A stretch of 64,000 nt of DNA from Saprospiraceae bacterium. Its GTDB lineage: Bacteria; Bacteroidota; Bacteroidia; Chitinophagales; Saprospiraceae. The stretch lies in contig JADJJL010000007.1 in the NCBI GenBank assembly GCA_016710265.1, positions 372,001-436,000 of the forward strand. Direction: 5' to 3'. Made by a program: the position numbers and the translations under genes. Below, piece by piece: positions 1 to 8,739 of the stretch. Each line of letters begins with the position of its first letter. The first letter of the stretch is position 1. Below the pieces are notes generated by a model. The model saw only the letters and a list, made by a program, of their open reading frames with translations. It ran no database searches and was not told where the DNA came from.

Positions 1-375
1 ACCTTTATCTTTTAAGTTACCAACTATTTTTTTTAATAATTCTTGATGAAGATTGGTGTCCCATCCTGTTGTTGAGGTCAATGCATCTGGGGAGTCCGGT
101 ACTAAAGTAACTTGATGAGGTTTTATTTCAAGAACTTTTTTTATAAAATAATCACTTGGATATCCTTCAATATTGAATTCAGTGGAAATAACCTCTTTAA
201 GCTCACTTAAGTCTGAAAAGCGAATGTGCCTTTCATCTGGTCTAGGGTGAACTGTGATACCTTGTGCACCAAATTCTTGACAATCTTTTGCAAGCTGGCA
301 TAAATCGGGTAAATTTGCGCCGCGTGAATTTCGAATAAGCGCTATTTTGTTGATATTTACACTTAATCTGCACAT
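1..375 (-). CDS. pdxJ: Pyridoxine 5'-phosphate synthase, N-terminal part (runs off window)
   Basis: PdxJ condenses 1-deoxyxylulose 5-phosphate with 3-amino-2-oxopropyl phosphate to make pyridoxine 5'-phosphate in DXP-dependent vitamin B6 synthesis. I translated the minus strand by hand. It opens MCRLSVNINKIALIRNSRG and continues with an IT-VHPRPDERHI stretch and a VTLVPDSPDALTSTTGWD stretch, which are the family's phosphate-binding arginine/histidine block and the conserved VPE/D-type strand. About 125 codons are present and the C-terminal half (usual length near 235-240 residues) lies outside the window. The ATG at 373-375 abuts the proposed TTG start of the divergent CPBP gene, so its promoter must lie inside that gene's 5' end. 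Confidence 0.9.
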   Translation of the reverse strand, partial: MCRLSVNINKIALIRNSRGANLPDLCQLAKDCQEFGAQGITVHPRPDERHIRFSDLSELKEVISTEFNIEGYPSDYFIKKVLEIKPHQVTLVPDSPDALTSTTGWDTNLHQELLKKIVGNLKDKG

Positions 376-1253
376 TGTTGATTGATTTGAATCATAAAAG
401 TACATTATTTAAAGGTATAGCTTTGCTGCTATTCGTCATGGGTGGATTCTTTCTTTTCCAACTCTGGACTCTTTTATTTTTATTTATCCAAGGCCTTAGT
501 TTAGATTCCACAATCCAAAATGATTTAACAGATCGATTAGAGTATAGGCATTTGCTTTTATTACAAGTGATTAGTCATGTTTTTGTTTTGATTCTCCCCT
601 CTTGGTTATGGTGCAAAGTATTTGGGATAAAAGATATAAGCATCTACAATATTCCAATAAAATGGAATACTTTAAGCATCTGTCTTTTAATACTTTTAGC
701 TTCATTTCCGCTGGTAGGATTAAGTGCCAAACTCAATCAATTGATTCCTCTTCCAGATGTGTTTAGAATTGCTGAAGATAAGGTTGCTGAAATGATGGAA
801 AAGATATTAAATACAAATGGTCTCATAGATCAAATGATATTATTTATTACCATAGCTGTCATTCCTGCAATTGGAGAAGAATGGATGTTTAGAGGAATCA
901 TCCAAAATATTTTCAAAAATATTAATAATCAGGTTTGGTTTTTTGTCGGGATTTCTGCAATTATTTTTTCTGCTTTTCATTTTCAGTTCGAAGGTTTTAT
1001 TCCAAGATTTATTTTAGGTGTTGTTCTAGGTTTAATTTACCATTACACAAAAAATTTAGTCTATCCAATGATATTGCATTTTGTTTTCAACGGTAGTCAA
1101 ATACTTATTCTTTTTGTGACCGGGAAAGATTGGATGGAAGAACAAAATACCATTAGCCCTATAGGTTGGTTGGATTGGACTACAGGAGTTTTTTCAGTGT
1201 TCATCATTGTAGGATTATTCGAACAACTTAAAAAATTTAAAACAACAGAATAA
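375..1253 (+). CDS. CPBP family intramembrane glutamic endopeptidase
   Basis: This is an integral membrane protein of about 292 residues with 7-8 hydrophobic segments. It carries the ABI/CPBP (CAAX protease and bacteriocin-processing) motifs in order: GEEWMFRG (the EExxxR motif, near residue 167), FSAFHFQFEGF (the FxxxH motif, near 196), and HFVFN (third motif, near 234). These residues form the glutamate-histidine active site in this family, which includes Rce1-like proteases and bacteriocin self-immunity proteins; the substrate here is unknown. The start is uncertain. The only codons that keep the first membrane segment intact are TTGs at 375, 378 or 387, while the first ATG (438) would cut into it. 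It is followed 1 base later by cdsA, suggesting cotranscription. Confidence 0.85.
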   Translation: MLIDLNHKSTLFKGIALLLFVMGGFFLFQLWTLLFLFIQGLSLDSTIQNDLTDRLEYRHLLLLQVISHVFVLILPSWLWCKVFGIKDISIYNIPIKWNTLSICLLILLASFPLVGLSAKLNQLIPLPDVFRIAEDKVAEMMEKILNTNGLIDQMILFITIAVIPAIGEEWMFRGIIQNIFKNINNQVWFFVGISAIIFSAFHFQFEGFIPRFILGVVLGLIYHYTKNLVYPMILHFVFNGSQILILFVTGKDWMEEQNTISPIGWLDWTTGVFSVFIIVGLFEQLKKFKTTE

Positions 1254-1254
1254 A

Positions 1255-2085
1255 ATGCTACTTCGATCAGTAACAGGAATTCTATTTGGTGTAGTAATGC
1301 TCGCTGGGTTTTTAATAAATTTGTGGACCGCCCTGGCTTTAATTTCCATCATTTTAATTGGATGCATGTCAGAATTTTCCATGCATTTTTCAAATAAAAG
1401 TGCAATTCAAAAATTTCCAGGAAATACTTTTGGGCTGGCTAGTTTAATGATTCTCTTATTATTCTTTATTATGAGTATCATTAAATTCACATTTGTTTAC
1501 GAATACCTCATATTTGGATTTATACTGAGTCTAATATTTATAATCATCGCTTCCATAAATTTAAAAAAGCCACTGATCAAATTTCCATATTTCAACATAT
1601 GGACTGCCTTTGTTTATATTGGCTTGCCCCTTATTATTCTGGTTGGGTTATTGGTTTTAGATTATCAAAAATTTCATGTTTGGGCATTGGTCATCATTTT
1701 GATGATTTGGGCCAATGATACATTCGCTTATTTTACGGGTCGCTTATTTGGTAAAACTAAATTAGCTCCTAATATTTCGCCAGGAAAAACCATCGAAGGT
1801 TCTATCGGTGGTTTTATATTTTGTTTGGTGACCATTCTTGTTTTGGACTATTATTGGATTCATTCTGAATATTCAATCTTTAAATTATTAATTTTTGGAA
1901 TACTCATTAGTGTTAGTTCAATCTTGGGAGATTTATTTGAATCTTATTTAAAAAGACAAATCGGAATTAAGGACAGTGGTCATATTTTGCCTGGGCATGG
2001 AGGAATGTTAGATCGTTTTGACAGCTTTCTTTTTGCTATTCCAGTTGGATTATTCTGGATTTGGATCAATGAAAAATATTTATAA
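1255..2085 (+). CDS. cdsA: Phosphatidate cytidylyltransferase (CDP-diacylglycerol synthase)
   Basis: CdsA makes CDP-diacylglycerol from phosphatidate and CTP, the branch point for phosphatidylserine/ethanolamine and phosphatidylglycerol. The 276-residue protein has about eight membrane segments. The CDP-DAG synthase signature lies at roughly residues 221-257, with key pieces SSILGDLFES, LKRQIGIKD and PGHGGMLDRFDS. The Ser, Asp, Lys and the DRxD pair are the metal- and substrate-binding residues of the family. ATG at 1255 lies immediately after the CPBP stop. psd follows within a base, so two steps of phosphatidylethanolamine synthesis are adjacent; the phosphatidylserine synthase between them is not in this window. 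Confidence 0.96.
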   Translation: MLLRSVTGILFGVVMLAGFLINLWTALALISIILIGCMSEFSMHFSNKSAIQKFPGNTFGLASLMILLLFFIMSIIKFTFVYEYLIFGFILSLIFIIIASINLKKPLIKFPYFNIWTAFVYIGLPLIILVGLLVLDYQKFHVWALVIILMIWANDTFAYFTGRLFGKTKLAPNISPGKTIEGSIGGFIFCLVTILVLDYYWIHSEYSIFKLLIFGILISVSSILGDLFESYLKRQIGIKDSGHILPGHGGMLDRFDSFLFAIPVGLFWIWINEKYL

Positions 2086-2086
2086 A

Positions 2087-2740
2087 ATGTATATACACAA
2101 AGAAGGAAAGACTTGGGTTTTGGGAATTTTATTGGTCTATGTAGGTTTGATACTGTGTTTATCATGGTATGGTACCATTTTTACCATTCCTGTGGCGTTG
2201 ATTTTGGGGATTTTATTCCTATTGGTCCTTAACTTTTTTAGGAACCCTGAAAGAATCGTTTATAAAAAGGATGATCAACAAATTTTATGTCCTGCTGATG
2301 GCAAAGTCGTTGTGATTGAAAAAGTTTTTGAAGGAGAATATTTCAAAGATGAAAGACTTCAGATCTCCGTATTTATGAATCCATTGAATGTGCATGTCAA
2401 TCGATACCCAATTGGAGGAATCATCCAATATTCAAAATATCATGCAGGAAAATATTTGGTTGCTTGGCATCCTAAATCATCCACTGAAAATGAAAGAACC
2501 ACCGTAGTTATTAAAAGAAACGATGGAAAAGAAGTAATGATCAGACAAATTGCGGGAGCTGTAGCTAGAAGAATATGTAATTATGCAGTGGTTGCCCAAA
2601 CCGTTAGCCAAGGTGATGAACAAGGCTTTATAAAGTTTGGATCCAGGGTCGATGTTTACTTACCATTGGATGCAATAGTAAATGTTGAATTAGAGCAAGT
2701 TGTAAAAGGAAATATTGATGTTTTGGCCAAATTGAATTGA
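2087..2740 (+). CDS. psd: Phosphatidylserine decarboxylase proenzyme
   Basis: Psd decarboxylates phosphatidylserine to phosphatidylethanolamine at the inner membrane and uses a pyruvoyl group made by self-cleavage. The protein is 217 residues: an N-terminal hydrophobic hairpin (about 10-50), CPADGKV near 68, NVHVNR near 101, and KFGSRVDVY near 183-191. The cleavage and pyruvoyl serine is predicted to be Ser186 in FGS, as in the short (archaeal/Bacteroidetes-type) family rather than the LGST of E. coli. I chose ATG 2087 (MYIHKEGK) because many homologues begin at this KEG motif and it sits one base after the cdsA stop. An upstream in-frame ATG at 2069 would overlap cdsA. Confidence 0.94.
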   Translation: MYIHKEGKTWVLGILLVYVGLILCLSWYGTIFTIPVALILGILFLLVLNFFRNPERIVYKKDDQQILCPADGKVVVIEKVFEGEYFKDERLQISVFMNPLNVHVNRYPIGGIIQYSKYHAGKYLVAWHPKSSTENERTTVVIKRNDGKEVMIRQIAGAVARRICNYAVVAQTVSQGDEQGFIKFGSRVDVYLPLDAIVNVELEQVVKGNIDVLAKLN

Positions 2741-3147
2741 TTGAATTTTAGAATTTTGAAACTTCCTATTAAATTATTAGCAACAAAATAGTATATAAAT
2801 ACTGCTGTGAATTAATAGGCCAATATATCGCAGCTGGCTCACTTTATATTGTGTTCAATTGGATCGAATAGAATAATTAAGACATAATACTAATTGTATT
2901 TATAAATTAGTCTAATAAAATTTATAAAGCTAGGACTGAACTATCATGTTTGTAGCTTGACAAGTCCACACCATTAGCTTGATGTTGCAGGATACAACTG
3001 ACCGAATGATGCCATAAGTGTCATTGACCTCGACTGTTCTTTAAGTGACTTCATGAGGGAGCTCCCACCAAGCAGGCTTAGGGGCTAGCTGTTAACGAAT
3101 TATGCATGTCATAGACTTTCCTGATATTTATTTACTTCCTTTTGTCC

Positions 3148-3557
3148 TACTTTTTGGCGCGCAAAAAGTAGCAAAAACGCAGCCTTTCTAAAAGGTGACC
3201 GAACGATCTAGGCTGCAAGCCTAGTGTCACAGGACACTGCGACAAGTGAGGGAACGCGTAAGCGGCGCTTCTCATTACAGCTGTTCCTTACAACTCATTT
3301 TCTTTTTGCCAACCCATTTGGGCAGATTTTGGGTGCTAGATTTTGTCGTTACATAATTGTAACCTTACCAAAAGTATATTAATAATTCTTTTCATTGCAT
3401 GTTTTCTTAGTAACGACAAAATAAGATGAAGCCATGGTGCGAAGCAATTGCGCCGGGTCAGGCGCAATAAGGGCTGAACTGGGCTGAAAACCAGCACAGC
3501 GAGAATTACGTTCAACACCAAAATCTGCCCTTTTAACGCCGCTGGTTTAGAAAGGCT
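3148..3557. repeat. Structured, palindrome-dense repeat-like element with nested inverted arms
   Basis: The outer arms are AGCCTTTCTAAA at 3181-3192 and its exact reverse complement at 3546-3557. Nested inside are GGGCAGATTTTGG(G)TG at 3320-3334 against CACCAAAATCTGCCC at 3516-3530, and a perfect 13-bp pair ATTTTGTCGTTAC (3340-3352) / GTAACGACAAAAT (3410-3422). Small hairpins also occur: a near-palindrome centred on GGCGCGC at 3148-3170, CTAGGCT-gca-AGCCTAG at 3208-3224, AGTGTC-acag-GACACT at 3223-3238, and ATTGCGCC-gggtca-GGCGCAAT at 3447-3468. G+C is visibly higher than in the flanks. No transposase or ORF is present. This fits a non-autonomous palindromic (MITE/REP-like) element or a structured RNA; I cannot tell which, and copy number is unknown. 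Confidence 0.55.
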
Positions 3558-3756
3558 CTTTCAATTTCATTAAAAACAAAGTATTTTACCTAATGAAAAT
3601 TAAAATTTATGGTCCGGCATAGGGTTTTGCAGCTCTGCTTACATTTCATTCACTGAATGCCGCTGGATAAATATAAATAGATTAAGGTCTTGAAATGAGA
3701 ATTGGACTCAATTATATTTCCAAGTGGTATAATTCATCATATCAAATACAATTTGC

Positions 3757-3792
3757 TAAAAAATAAACAAGCCACTTTTCAGCGGCTCGTTT
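3757..3792 (-). terminator. Intrinsic terminator of the T9SS protein gene
   Basis: Read on the minus strand, 12-bp arms AAACGAGCCGCT and AGTGGCTTGTTT pair with two G-U wobbles around a GAAA-type loop and are followed by a run of T (the A-run at 3758-3763 on the plus strand). It lies about 45 bases after the stop codon of the gene ending at 3838. Confidence 0.75.
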
Positions 3793-3837
3793 ATCTAACA
3801 TTAATCAGAATAAAACGGGTTATATTAAAAACAGGGA

Positions 3838-6330
3838 TTAATTACGCAGTATAAATTTCTTAACGATCGGTCCAAATGCGGTTTCTACTCTTATTATATA
3901 GATACCATCAACCAATCCCAATCCAGAAAGTGAAACCACTTCATGTTTTGGATTTATATTCAATTTAGATCTAAAAGTCCGTCCATCTATGCCAATAATT
4001 GAATAATTCTTCATGGTATTTTCACCATTTAAATGAAGCAGAAATTGGTCCTGAACCGGATTTGGAAATATAATGAGTTTGCTTGGATCAAGCTCCGTTG
4101 AATTATTTTTGTTCTTATTGATTTCTAAAATGAAAGTCTTGTCTTTTAATGATTGTTTATTTCCATTTTCATCCATTTTAGTCATATGGTGAAAATAAAA
4201 AGGAATTTTCAATAGCTCATCTTCTCTTCTAAAAGGATCAACATTATCTTCAATGATAAATACGATGACTTCTACTCCACCTCCACCACTAGAAGGGCTT
4301 CCACCCACTCGGGCAAAACCACTTTCCAATCGACCATCCCAAGGTTTTTTAAATAGATTAACGGTGTTAGCATTTTGGCTAAACCAGCTTTTGTGGTAAA
4401 AATGGACATCCAAAGTACTATCTACGACTGCATTTAAATTATAATCCAATTGGTAGGCATAACCTGATAAATTGATGGCAGGATCATTGGAATCACCCAA
4501 TCTCACTTCAAACATGGCTAAATCACCTTGACCAGCACCTGGAGTTAGATTAACAATATCAAAAGGAAAATCATCCTTTGGTAAAACCAAATCCGGTATT
4601 AATGAGTGCTCTTGATAAAAATTATCGTCCACAGCAACCACATCAGTCTCGTTGATTAGTCCATTGCCATCTGTGTCTGCATGCTTAATGTCAATTGAAC
4701 CTCCAGAAAGGTCCTCTCCCCAATTGTTGGATTTATAAGATCTAAATGTCGTTCCCGGATATATTCTAGAATCTCCGTCCTTACCCATATGGTATGCTAC
4801 GTGTAGCAAATCGTGCATATCCACCCTTCCATTAAAATCCACATCACCAGGCCACACACAATCACCAACGCATTGTTTCACGCAATTTTTAGCTTCATAA
4901 ACAGTCTCAATCTCTAAATCTGCTGTAATACAATTCCCTGTACTACCAATACAATATTCAATACTGATAGATTCAGTTCCAATTGTATTTAATAATGGAG
5001 TATATAATAAGGTGTTGTAGCCAATGATGGTACTTGAACAACCATTGTTATAATTTAAATATAGGGTATCCCAACCTGGATGAAATGAAATTCTTGGATT
5101 AGATGAACTAAAGCCATAAGCATCCACAGGAACTTCATAATTCAATTGGAGTGGAGTGTTTCTTTTGGTTTTAAATGAATAAGTGTGATCGGTTAAGGGT
5201 TCTGCATCACCTATTAATAATATGACTGAAGCATATTCACAGATTCCTTGTGGACAAACCTTGTATTTAAAAATTTGAACTCCCTTAAAATCCGTCTGAG
5301 GAGTAAACCTAAAATTACCTTTAGTGTCTAAACGTTCCAAAGTCCCTTTTAATCCCACTGTATCGTGAATTAATACCGGATATTTACTCACAATTGGAGT
5401 TATGTCATTATCTGTTACATTAAATGTAAGGATCTGGTTAACAGGAGTGTTGTATTTATCTGATTGAATGATGCTATTGGCTGCTGGAAGGTTAAAAATT
5501 TCAACATAAACAAGTGTAGTTAGATTTCCTGATTCTAACTTAAAAGTGTCCTTACCAAAGGTGTTTTTGTGAGGATTATATGTAAAAGAAGGACCATTGA
5601 TACTGACTTTGCCTTTTTTAGGATTTTGGATTAAACCATAACCTGTTGAATTTAGAGGCATAGAGATCCCAATATTTTCGGCTGTAGAAATTCTAATGGT
5701 GTCCTCAGATTGATTTTGTGGATCGATCACATTGATATAAATATGATTTGTTTCACATTCTCCCAGAATATCACAAACACGATAGCTTATTGTAGCCTTA
5801 CCAATGGAATCAGTTAAGGGTGTAAAAGAAACACTGGTATCAGTAAAACTTACAGAAGCCAAATTAAATGCATTAACAACCTGGGTTAAATGGATTTTAC
5901 CAGAACCTTGAATACTGGTTGAGTCATTGCTTAGTGGGTTAACCGTAGTAGAACCTGCATTTTTATTGACCACATAAAAGTCTTGATGAGACTTAAGGTA
6001 AGAGTTGACATAGCAGAAAACAAATGAATACCATACGAGTTTGTAAGATTGGTCATTGGTCGTTCTTGCCTCCACAATAACTGTGTCCATCCCAATAAAA
6101 TTACTATCTGGCTCATAAAAGAGCTCAAACTTACCACCAGAAAGATTATTTAAAGTAACTTTACCTGAAGCAGAAGAATCAATCAATTTTGGTAAAAAAC
6201 AAGGATTAAGGGTTTCAGATTGATCATAATTCTTTAGTACCTTAACAATCCTATACCCTCCTTGAGTCCATCCAGCAACTGATATGAAGGAGCATATCAG
6301 TAAGAATATAAATTTTTGTAAAAATCCCAT
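3838..6330 (-). CDS. Large secreted Ig-like/dockerin protein with T9SS type A sorting domain
   Basis: This is an 830-residue exported protein. It has a signal peptide (residues 1-22, ending VAGWTQ), then about four cadherin/Ig-like modules (roughly 110-200, 205-280, 290-375, 385-475) with the recurring pattern of short strands ending in YRVC/YKVC. A dockerin-like double calcium loop follows at 495-570 (DVDFNGRVDMHDLL and DTDGNGLINETDV). A beta-rich region near 590-710 precedes a C-terminal T9SS type A domain (about 752-830: IIFPNPVQDQF, then GIYIIRVET and KKFIL). It is predicted to cross the outer membrane through T9SS and be anchored or released at the surface. Calcium-dependent adhesion or matrix function is inference. 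It has its own -7 box and terminator, so it is monocistronic. Confidence 0.85.
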   Translation of the reverse strand: MGFLQKFIFLLICSFISVAGWTQGGYRIVKVLKNYDQSETLNPCFLPKLIDSSASGKVTLNNLSGGKFELFYEPDSNFIGMDTVIVEARTTNDQSYKLVWYSFVFCYVNSYLKSHQDFYVVNKNAGSTTVNPLSNDSTSIQGSGKIHLTQVVNAFNLASVSFTDTSVSFTPLTDSIGKATISYRVCDILGECETNHIYINVIDPQNQSEDTIRISTAENIGISMPLNSTGYGLIQNPKKGKVSINGPSFTYNPHKNTFGKDTFKLESGNLTTLVYVEIFNLPAANSIIQSDKYNTPVNQILTFNVTDNDITPIVSKYPVLIHDTVGLKGTLERLDTKGNFRFTPQTDFKGVQIFKYKVCPQGICEYASVILLIGDAEPLTDHTYSFKTKRNTPLQLNYEVPVDAYGFSSSNPRISFHPGWDTLYLNYNNGCSSTIIGYNTLLYTPLLNTIGTESISIEYCIGSTGNCITADLEIETVYEAKNCVKQCVGDCVWPGDVDFNGRVDMHDLLHVAYHMGKDGDSRIYPGTTFRSYKSNNWGEDLSGGSIDIKHADTDGNGLINETDVVAVDDNFYQEHSLIPDLVLPKDDFPFDIVNLTPGAGQGDLAMFEVRLGDSNDPAINLSGYAYQLDYNLNAVVDSTLDVHFYHKSWFSQNANTVNLFKKPWDGRLESGFARVGGSPSSGGGGVEVIVFIIEDNVDPFRREDELLKIPFYFHHMTKMDENGNKQSLKDKTFILEINKNKNNSTELDPSKLIIFPNPVQDQFLLHLNGENTMKNYSIIGIDGRTFRSKLNINPKHEVVSLSGLGLVDGIYIIRVETAFGPIVKKFILRN

Positions 6331-6348
6331 TTATCCCATCTTTGGGAG

Positions 6349-6356
6349 CAAAGCTA
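6349..6356 (-). promoter_or_regulatory. Bacteroidetes -7 box TAGCTTTG
   Basis: On the minus strand TAGCTTTG matches the Bacteroidetes sigma-70 -7 consensus TAnnTTTG. It lies 18 bases upstream of the ATG of the T9SS protein. No clear -33 TTTG partner is seen. Confidence 0.6.
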
Positions 6357-6762
6357 CAAGCTTCTTTGATATTTTCAAAATATATATTTATATTTTTTTA
6401 TTTAATATAAGAGTAATATTCAATATGTTATCTTATATATTGATATTAAAATATTTATAAATTACAATAATATTTAATATGAAAGAATAGTTTGAAGAAT
6501 ATGTAGTAGTTTAGAGATATTATAGGTAAGTTTTAGAAGGAATTTAGAAGTATATTAATTTAAGCTAAACTTTAGATTCAATGTCTTTAATAATAAATAA
6601 AATTCAGAAACTAATCAACATTAAATAACCATTTTTAAACAATTTGTATTAATAAATTAAGCAATTTAAACAATTTTCAAAATTAAATTAGTTAATATAT
6701 CATATGAGCCATTAAAATCAAATATGTTTCTAATTCTGACTCAATAATCTATAAAATTTGAC

Positions 6763-6770
6763 TACTTTTG
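6763..6770 (+). promoter_or_regulatory. Bacteroidetes -7 box TACTTTTG
   Basis: An exact TAnnTTTG match ends 6 bases before the ATG at 6777, so the transcript would start within a few bases of the start codon (leaderless or nearly so). This argues for ATG 6777 over the in-frame TTG at 6768, which lies inside the box. Confidence 0.6.
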
Positions 6771-6776
6771 CTACTA

Positions 6777-8237
6777 ATGACGGAAAGTAAAATCTATCAT
6801 TTTGTGGCCAGTTTAAGTCCAGTTCAAATTAACAGACTTAGCCGATACCTTGAATCTCCTTATTTTAATCGAAATGATAAATTATTGGCGATTTATTATA
6901 GAATAGAACACCATATACGGCAAAATACTCAAACTGAACTTGATAAAAAACAAATCTGGGATCAAATTTATCCAACCATTCCATACAAAGACGACAAATT
7001 TAGAAAACATTGCTCAGAACTTTTGGATCTTGGTGAGGCCTTTTTGGCACAGCAGGTTTACGATGAAGTCAGTTTATATCAGGCCAATTTTTTACTTCAG
7101 GCGGTTCATAATCTCCAAATGGACAGGCTGTACAACAGCTCACAATCTAAAGCAGAATTGTTACTCAATCACCAATCTGATCGAAATCCAGCCTATTACT
7201 ACTACAAGTATGAAATTGTTAAAAATCTTTATAAACTAAATAATCTTGAGGCTTCAAGAGCCAATAAATCATCCTTCAGTAAGATCAATCTCGATCAAAT
7301 TGTCAACAATTTAGATTATTTTTACATTGCCGAAAAATTGAAACATTACTGCAATCTTTTGTCTTGGAATTTGGTTTTCGCATTGGATACAAAACTATTA
7401 TTTATCGATGAAATTATTGAAATCGCAAGAAAGGAAGAATTTAAGGAAATACCTCCTATAGCCATTTATCTTAAAATTTATGAAACATTTGTTTATCCAA
7501 AAGAAATTAAATACTATTACGAGTTAAAAGAATTGATTGATCAATATTTAAATTTATTTCCAAAAGAAGAAGCAAAAGAAATTGTTGAAGCCGCTATAAA
7601 TTACAATATTAGAAATGCAAACATTGATATCTCATTTCAACATGAGTTACTTTCTATTTATAAAAAGGGTATTGAAACTGAAGTGCTTATAGTAAAAAAT
7701 GAAATTTCACCCTGGACCTTTAAAAATATAATTACTCAAGGGGTTAGGTTAAAAGAATTTGCTTGGACTGAATCATTTATTAAAGATTATGCGCCAAAGC
7801 TAAATTTAAATTATCGAGAAAATTCAGTTTTATACAATACCGCTTTGATTCATTATCATAAGAAAGAATTCGATAAAGTTATTCCTCTTCTTCAAAAAGT
7901 GGCTTATGAAGAGATTTTTTATGGTTTGGATTCAAAAACCATATTAATATCAACTTATTTCGAATTGAATGAAGATTATGCCTTGGCTTCTTTATTGGAC
8001 AGTTTTAAAAATTTTCTAAATAGAGATAAAAATCTAAATCAAACAAAAAAAATTGGGTATTCAAATTTGGTAAAGTTCACTAAAAAATTGTTAGATTCCT
8101 CTCAAGACAAGGAAGTAAATTTGGTAAAGCTAAAACAAGATGTTGTTGACTCCAAATCATATGGTAAAGATTGGCTGCTTGAAAAGATCGATGAACTAAT
8201 GTACTCAAGCACGACAAAACAAAGAAAAACTAAATAA
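6777..8237 (+). CDS. Conserved-looking helical hypothetical protein
   Basis: This is a 486-residue soluble protein without signal peptide or membrane segments. It is almost entirely alpha-helical, rich in Tyr, Asn, Lys and Leu. Its helix-turn-helix periodicity and aromatic spacing resemble degenerate TPR/solenoid proteins common in Bacteroidetes, but I recognise no named family and no catalytic motif. It opens MTESKIYHFVASLS. The gene is followed after 6 bases by a hotdog thioesterase gene, so the two probably share a transcript. A scaffold or protein-binding role is only an inference from the predicted fold. Confidence 0.75.
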   Translation: MTESKIYHFVASLSPVQINRLSRYLESPYFNRNDKLLAIYYRIEHHIRQNTQTELDKKQIWDQIYPTIPYKDDKFRKHCSELLDLGEAFLAQQVYDEVSLYQANFLLQAVHNLQMDRLYNSSQSKAELLLNHQSDRNPAYYYYKYEIVKNLYKLNNLEASRANKSSFSKINLDQIVNNLDYFYIAEKLKHYCNLLSWNLVFALDTKLLFIDEIIEIARKEEFKEIPPIAIYLKIYETFVYPKEIKYYYELKELIDQYLNLFPKEEAKEIVEAAINYNIRNANIDISFQHELLSIYKKGIETEVLIVKNEISPWTFKNIITQGVRLKEFAWTESFIKDYAPKLNLNYRENSVLYNTALIHYHKKEFDKVIPLLQKVAYEEIFYGLDSKTILISTYFELNEDYALASLLDSFKNFLNRDKNLNQTKKIGYSNLVKFTKKLLDSSQDKEVNLVKLKQDVVDSKSYGKDWLLEKIDELMYSSTTKQRKTK

Positions 8238-8243
8238 GAGAGA

Positions 8244-8729
8244 ATGAATTATAACAAAACACCCGAGAGCAGAATAAGAGTGAGATTTAAAGATTGTGAT
8301 CCATTGGGCCACTTATACAATACCCGTTTTTTAGAGTATATGTTGGAGTCCAGAGAAGATCATATCATTGACCATTATGGATTAAATCTCGAAGAATATG
8401 CTACAGTGCATGGTCGGGCATGGATCGTAAGTGCCCATCAAATCAGTTATCTAAGAGAAGCTAAACGCAATGAGTTTATTAGAATTCGATCTTCCATGAT
8501 TGATTTAGGTAAAGATTATATAGTCAATGAATATCAGATGTGGGATGATGATTTAACCACTTTAAAATCTCTGATGTGGACCAAATTTCTGCACATCGAT
8601 TTGAGTATTAAAAAACTTGTACCTCATGATTCCGAAATGTGCGCAAAGCTTGAAAACATACTCATTTCCATTGAGCAAAATGGATTTGAAGAAAGGGTAA
8701 AATTCTTAAGAAATAATGGTTTGAAATAA
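8244..8729 (+). CDS. Acyl-CoA thioesterase, hotdog fold (4HBT/YbgC-FadM-like)
   Basis: This 161-residue single hotdog-domain protein opens with a beta strand and then RFKDCDPLGHLYNTRFLEY, the 4HBT pattern in which an aspartate (DCDPLGH) is the catalytic residue, followed by the long hotdog helix with EYMLESRED. Members hydrolyse acyl-CoA or acyl-ACP thioesters; the chain length and physiological substrate cannot be read from sequence. It probably forms an operon with the preceding helical protein (6-base gap). Its stop codon abuts the stop of the convergent gene with no intergenic base, inside a perfect palindrome. Confidence 0.82.
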   Translation: MNYNKTPESRIRVRFKDCDPLGHLYNTRFLEYMLESREDHIIDHYGLNLEEYATVHGRAWIVSAHQISYLREAKRNEFIRIRSSMIDLGKDYIVNEYQMWDDDLTTLKSLMWTKFLHIDLSIKKLVPHDSEMCAKLENILISIEQNGFEERVKFLRNNGLK

Positions 8730-8739
8730 TTATTTCAAA
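8720..8739. repeat. Perfect 20-bp palindrome spanning two abutting stop codons
   Basis: The sequence TTTGAAATAA followed by its exact reverse complement is centred on the junction 8729/8730, where the TAA of the thioesterase gene meets the TAA of the convergent gene. Both proteins therefore end in Leu-Lys. There is no T-run, so it is not a classical intrinsic terminator, although it could fold in both transcripts. Confidence 0.8.

Larger units (their letters stand above)
2741..3837. other. Gene-free interval of about 1.1 kb
   Basis: No convincing coding region lies between psd and the minus-strand T9SS protein. The first 200 bases are AT-rich. From about 2950 the composition shifts to a more G+C-rich, palindrome-rich sequence that ends near 3560 and is described as a separate repeat-like feature. 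A 61-codon minus-strand ORF at 3336-3521 lies wholly inside that structured region and has a low-complexity translation with no recognisable family, so I do not call it. The last 80 bases hold the terminator of the downstream minus-strand gene. Confidence 0.7.
6331..6776. other. AT-rich divergent promoter region
   Basis: These 446 bases between two divergent genes are extremely A+T-rich and contain no ORF. Apart from the two -7 boxes near its ends I see no hairpin, repeat or RNA gene. Confidence 0.6.

Noticed and set aside
3336..3521. 61-codon minus-strand frame in the structured element
   Set aside because: It is made of hairpin arms, has no recognisable family, no start context and lies wholly within the repeat-like region.
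6349..6770. Paired -33 TTTG boxes for the -7 elements
   Set aside because: At most of the -7 boxes I could not find a TTTG at the expected ~19-base spacing, so I report only the -7 part.
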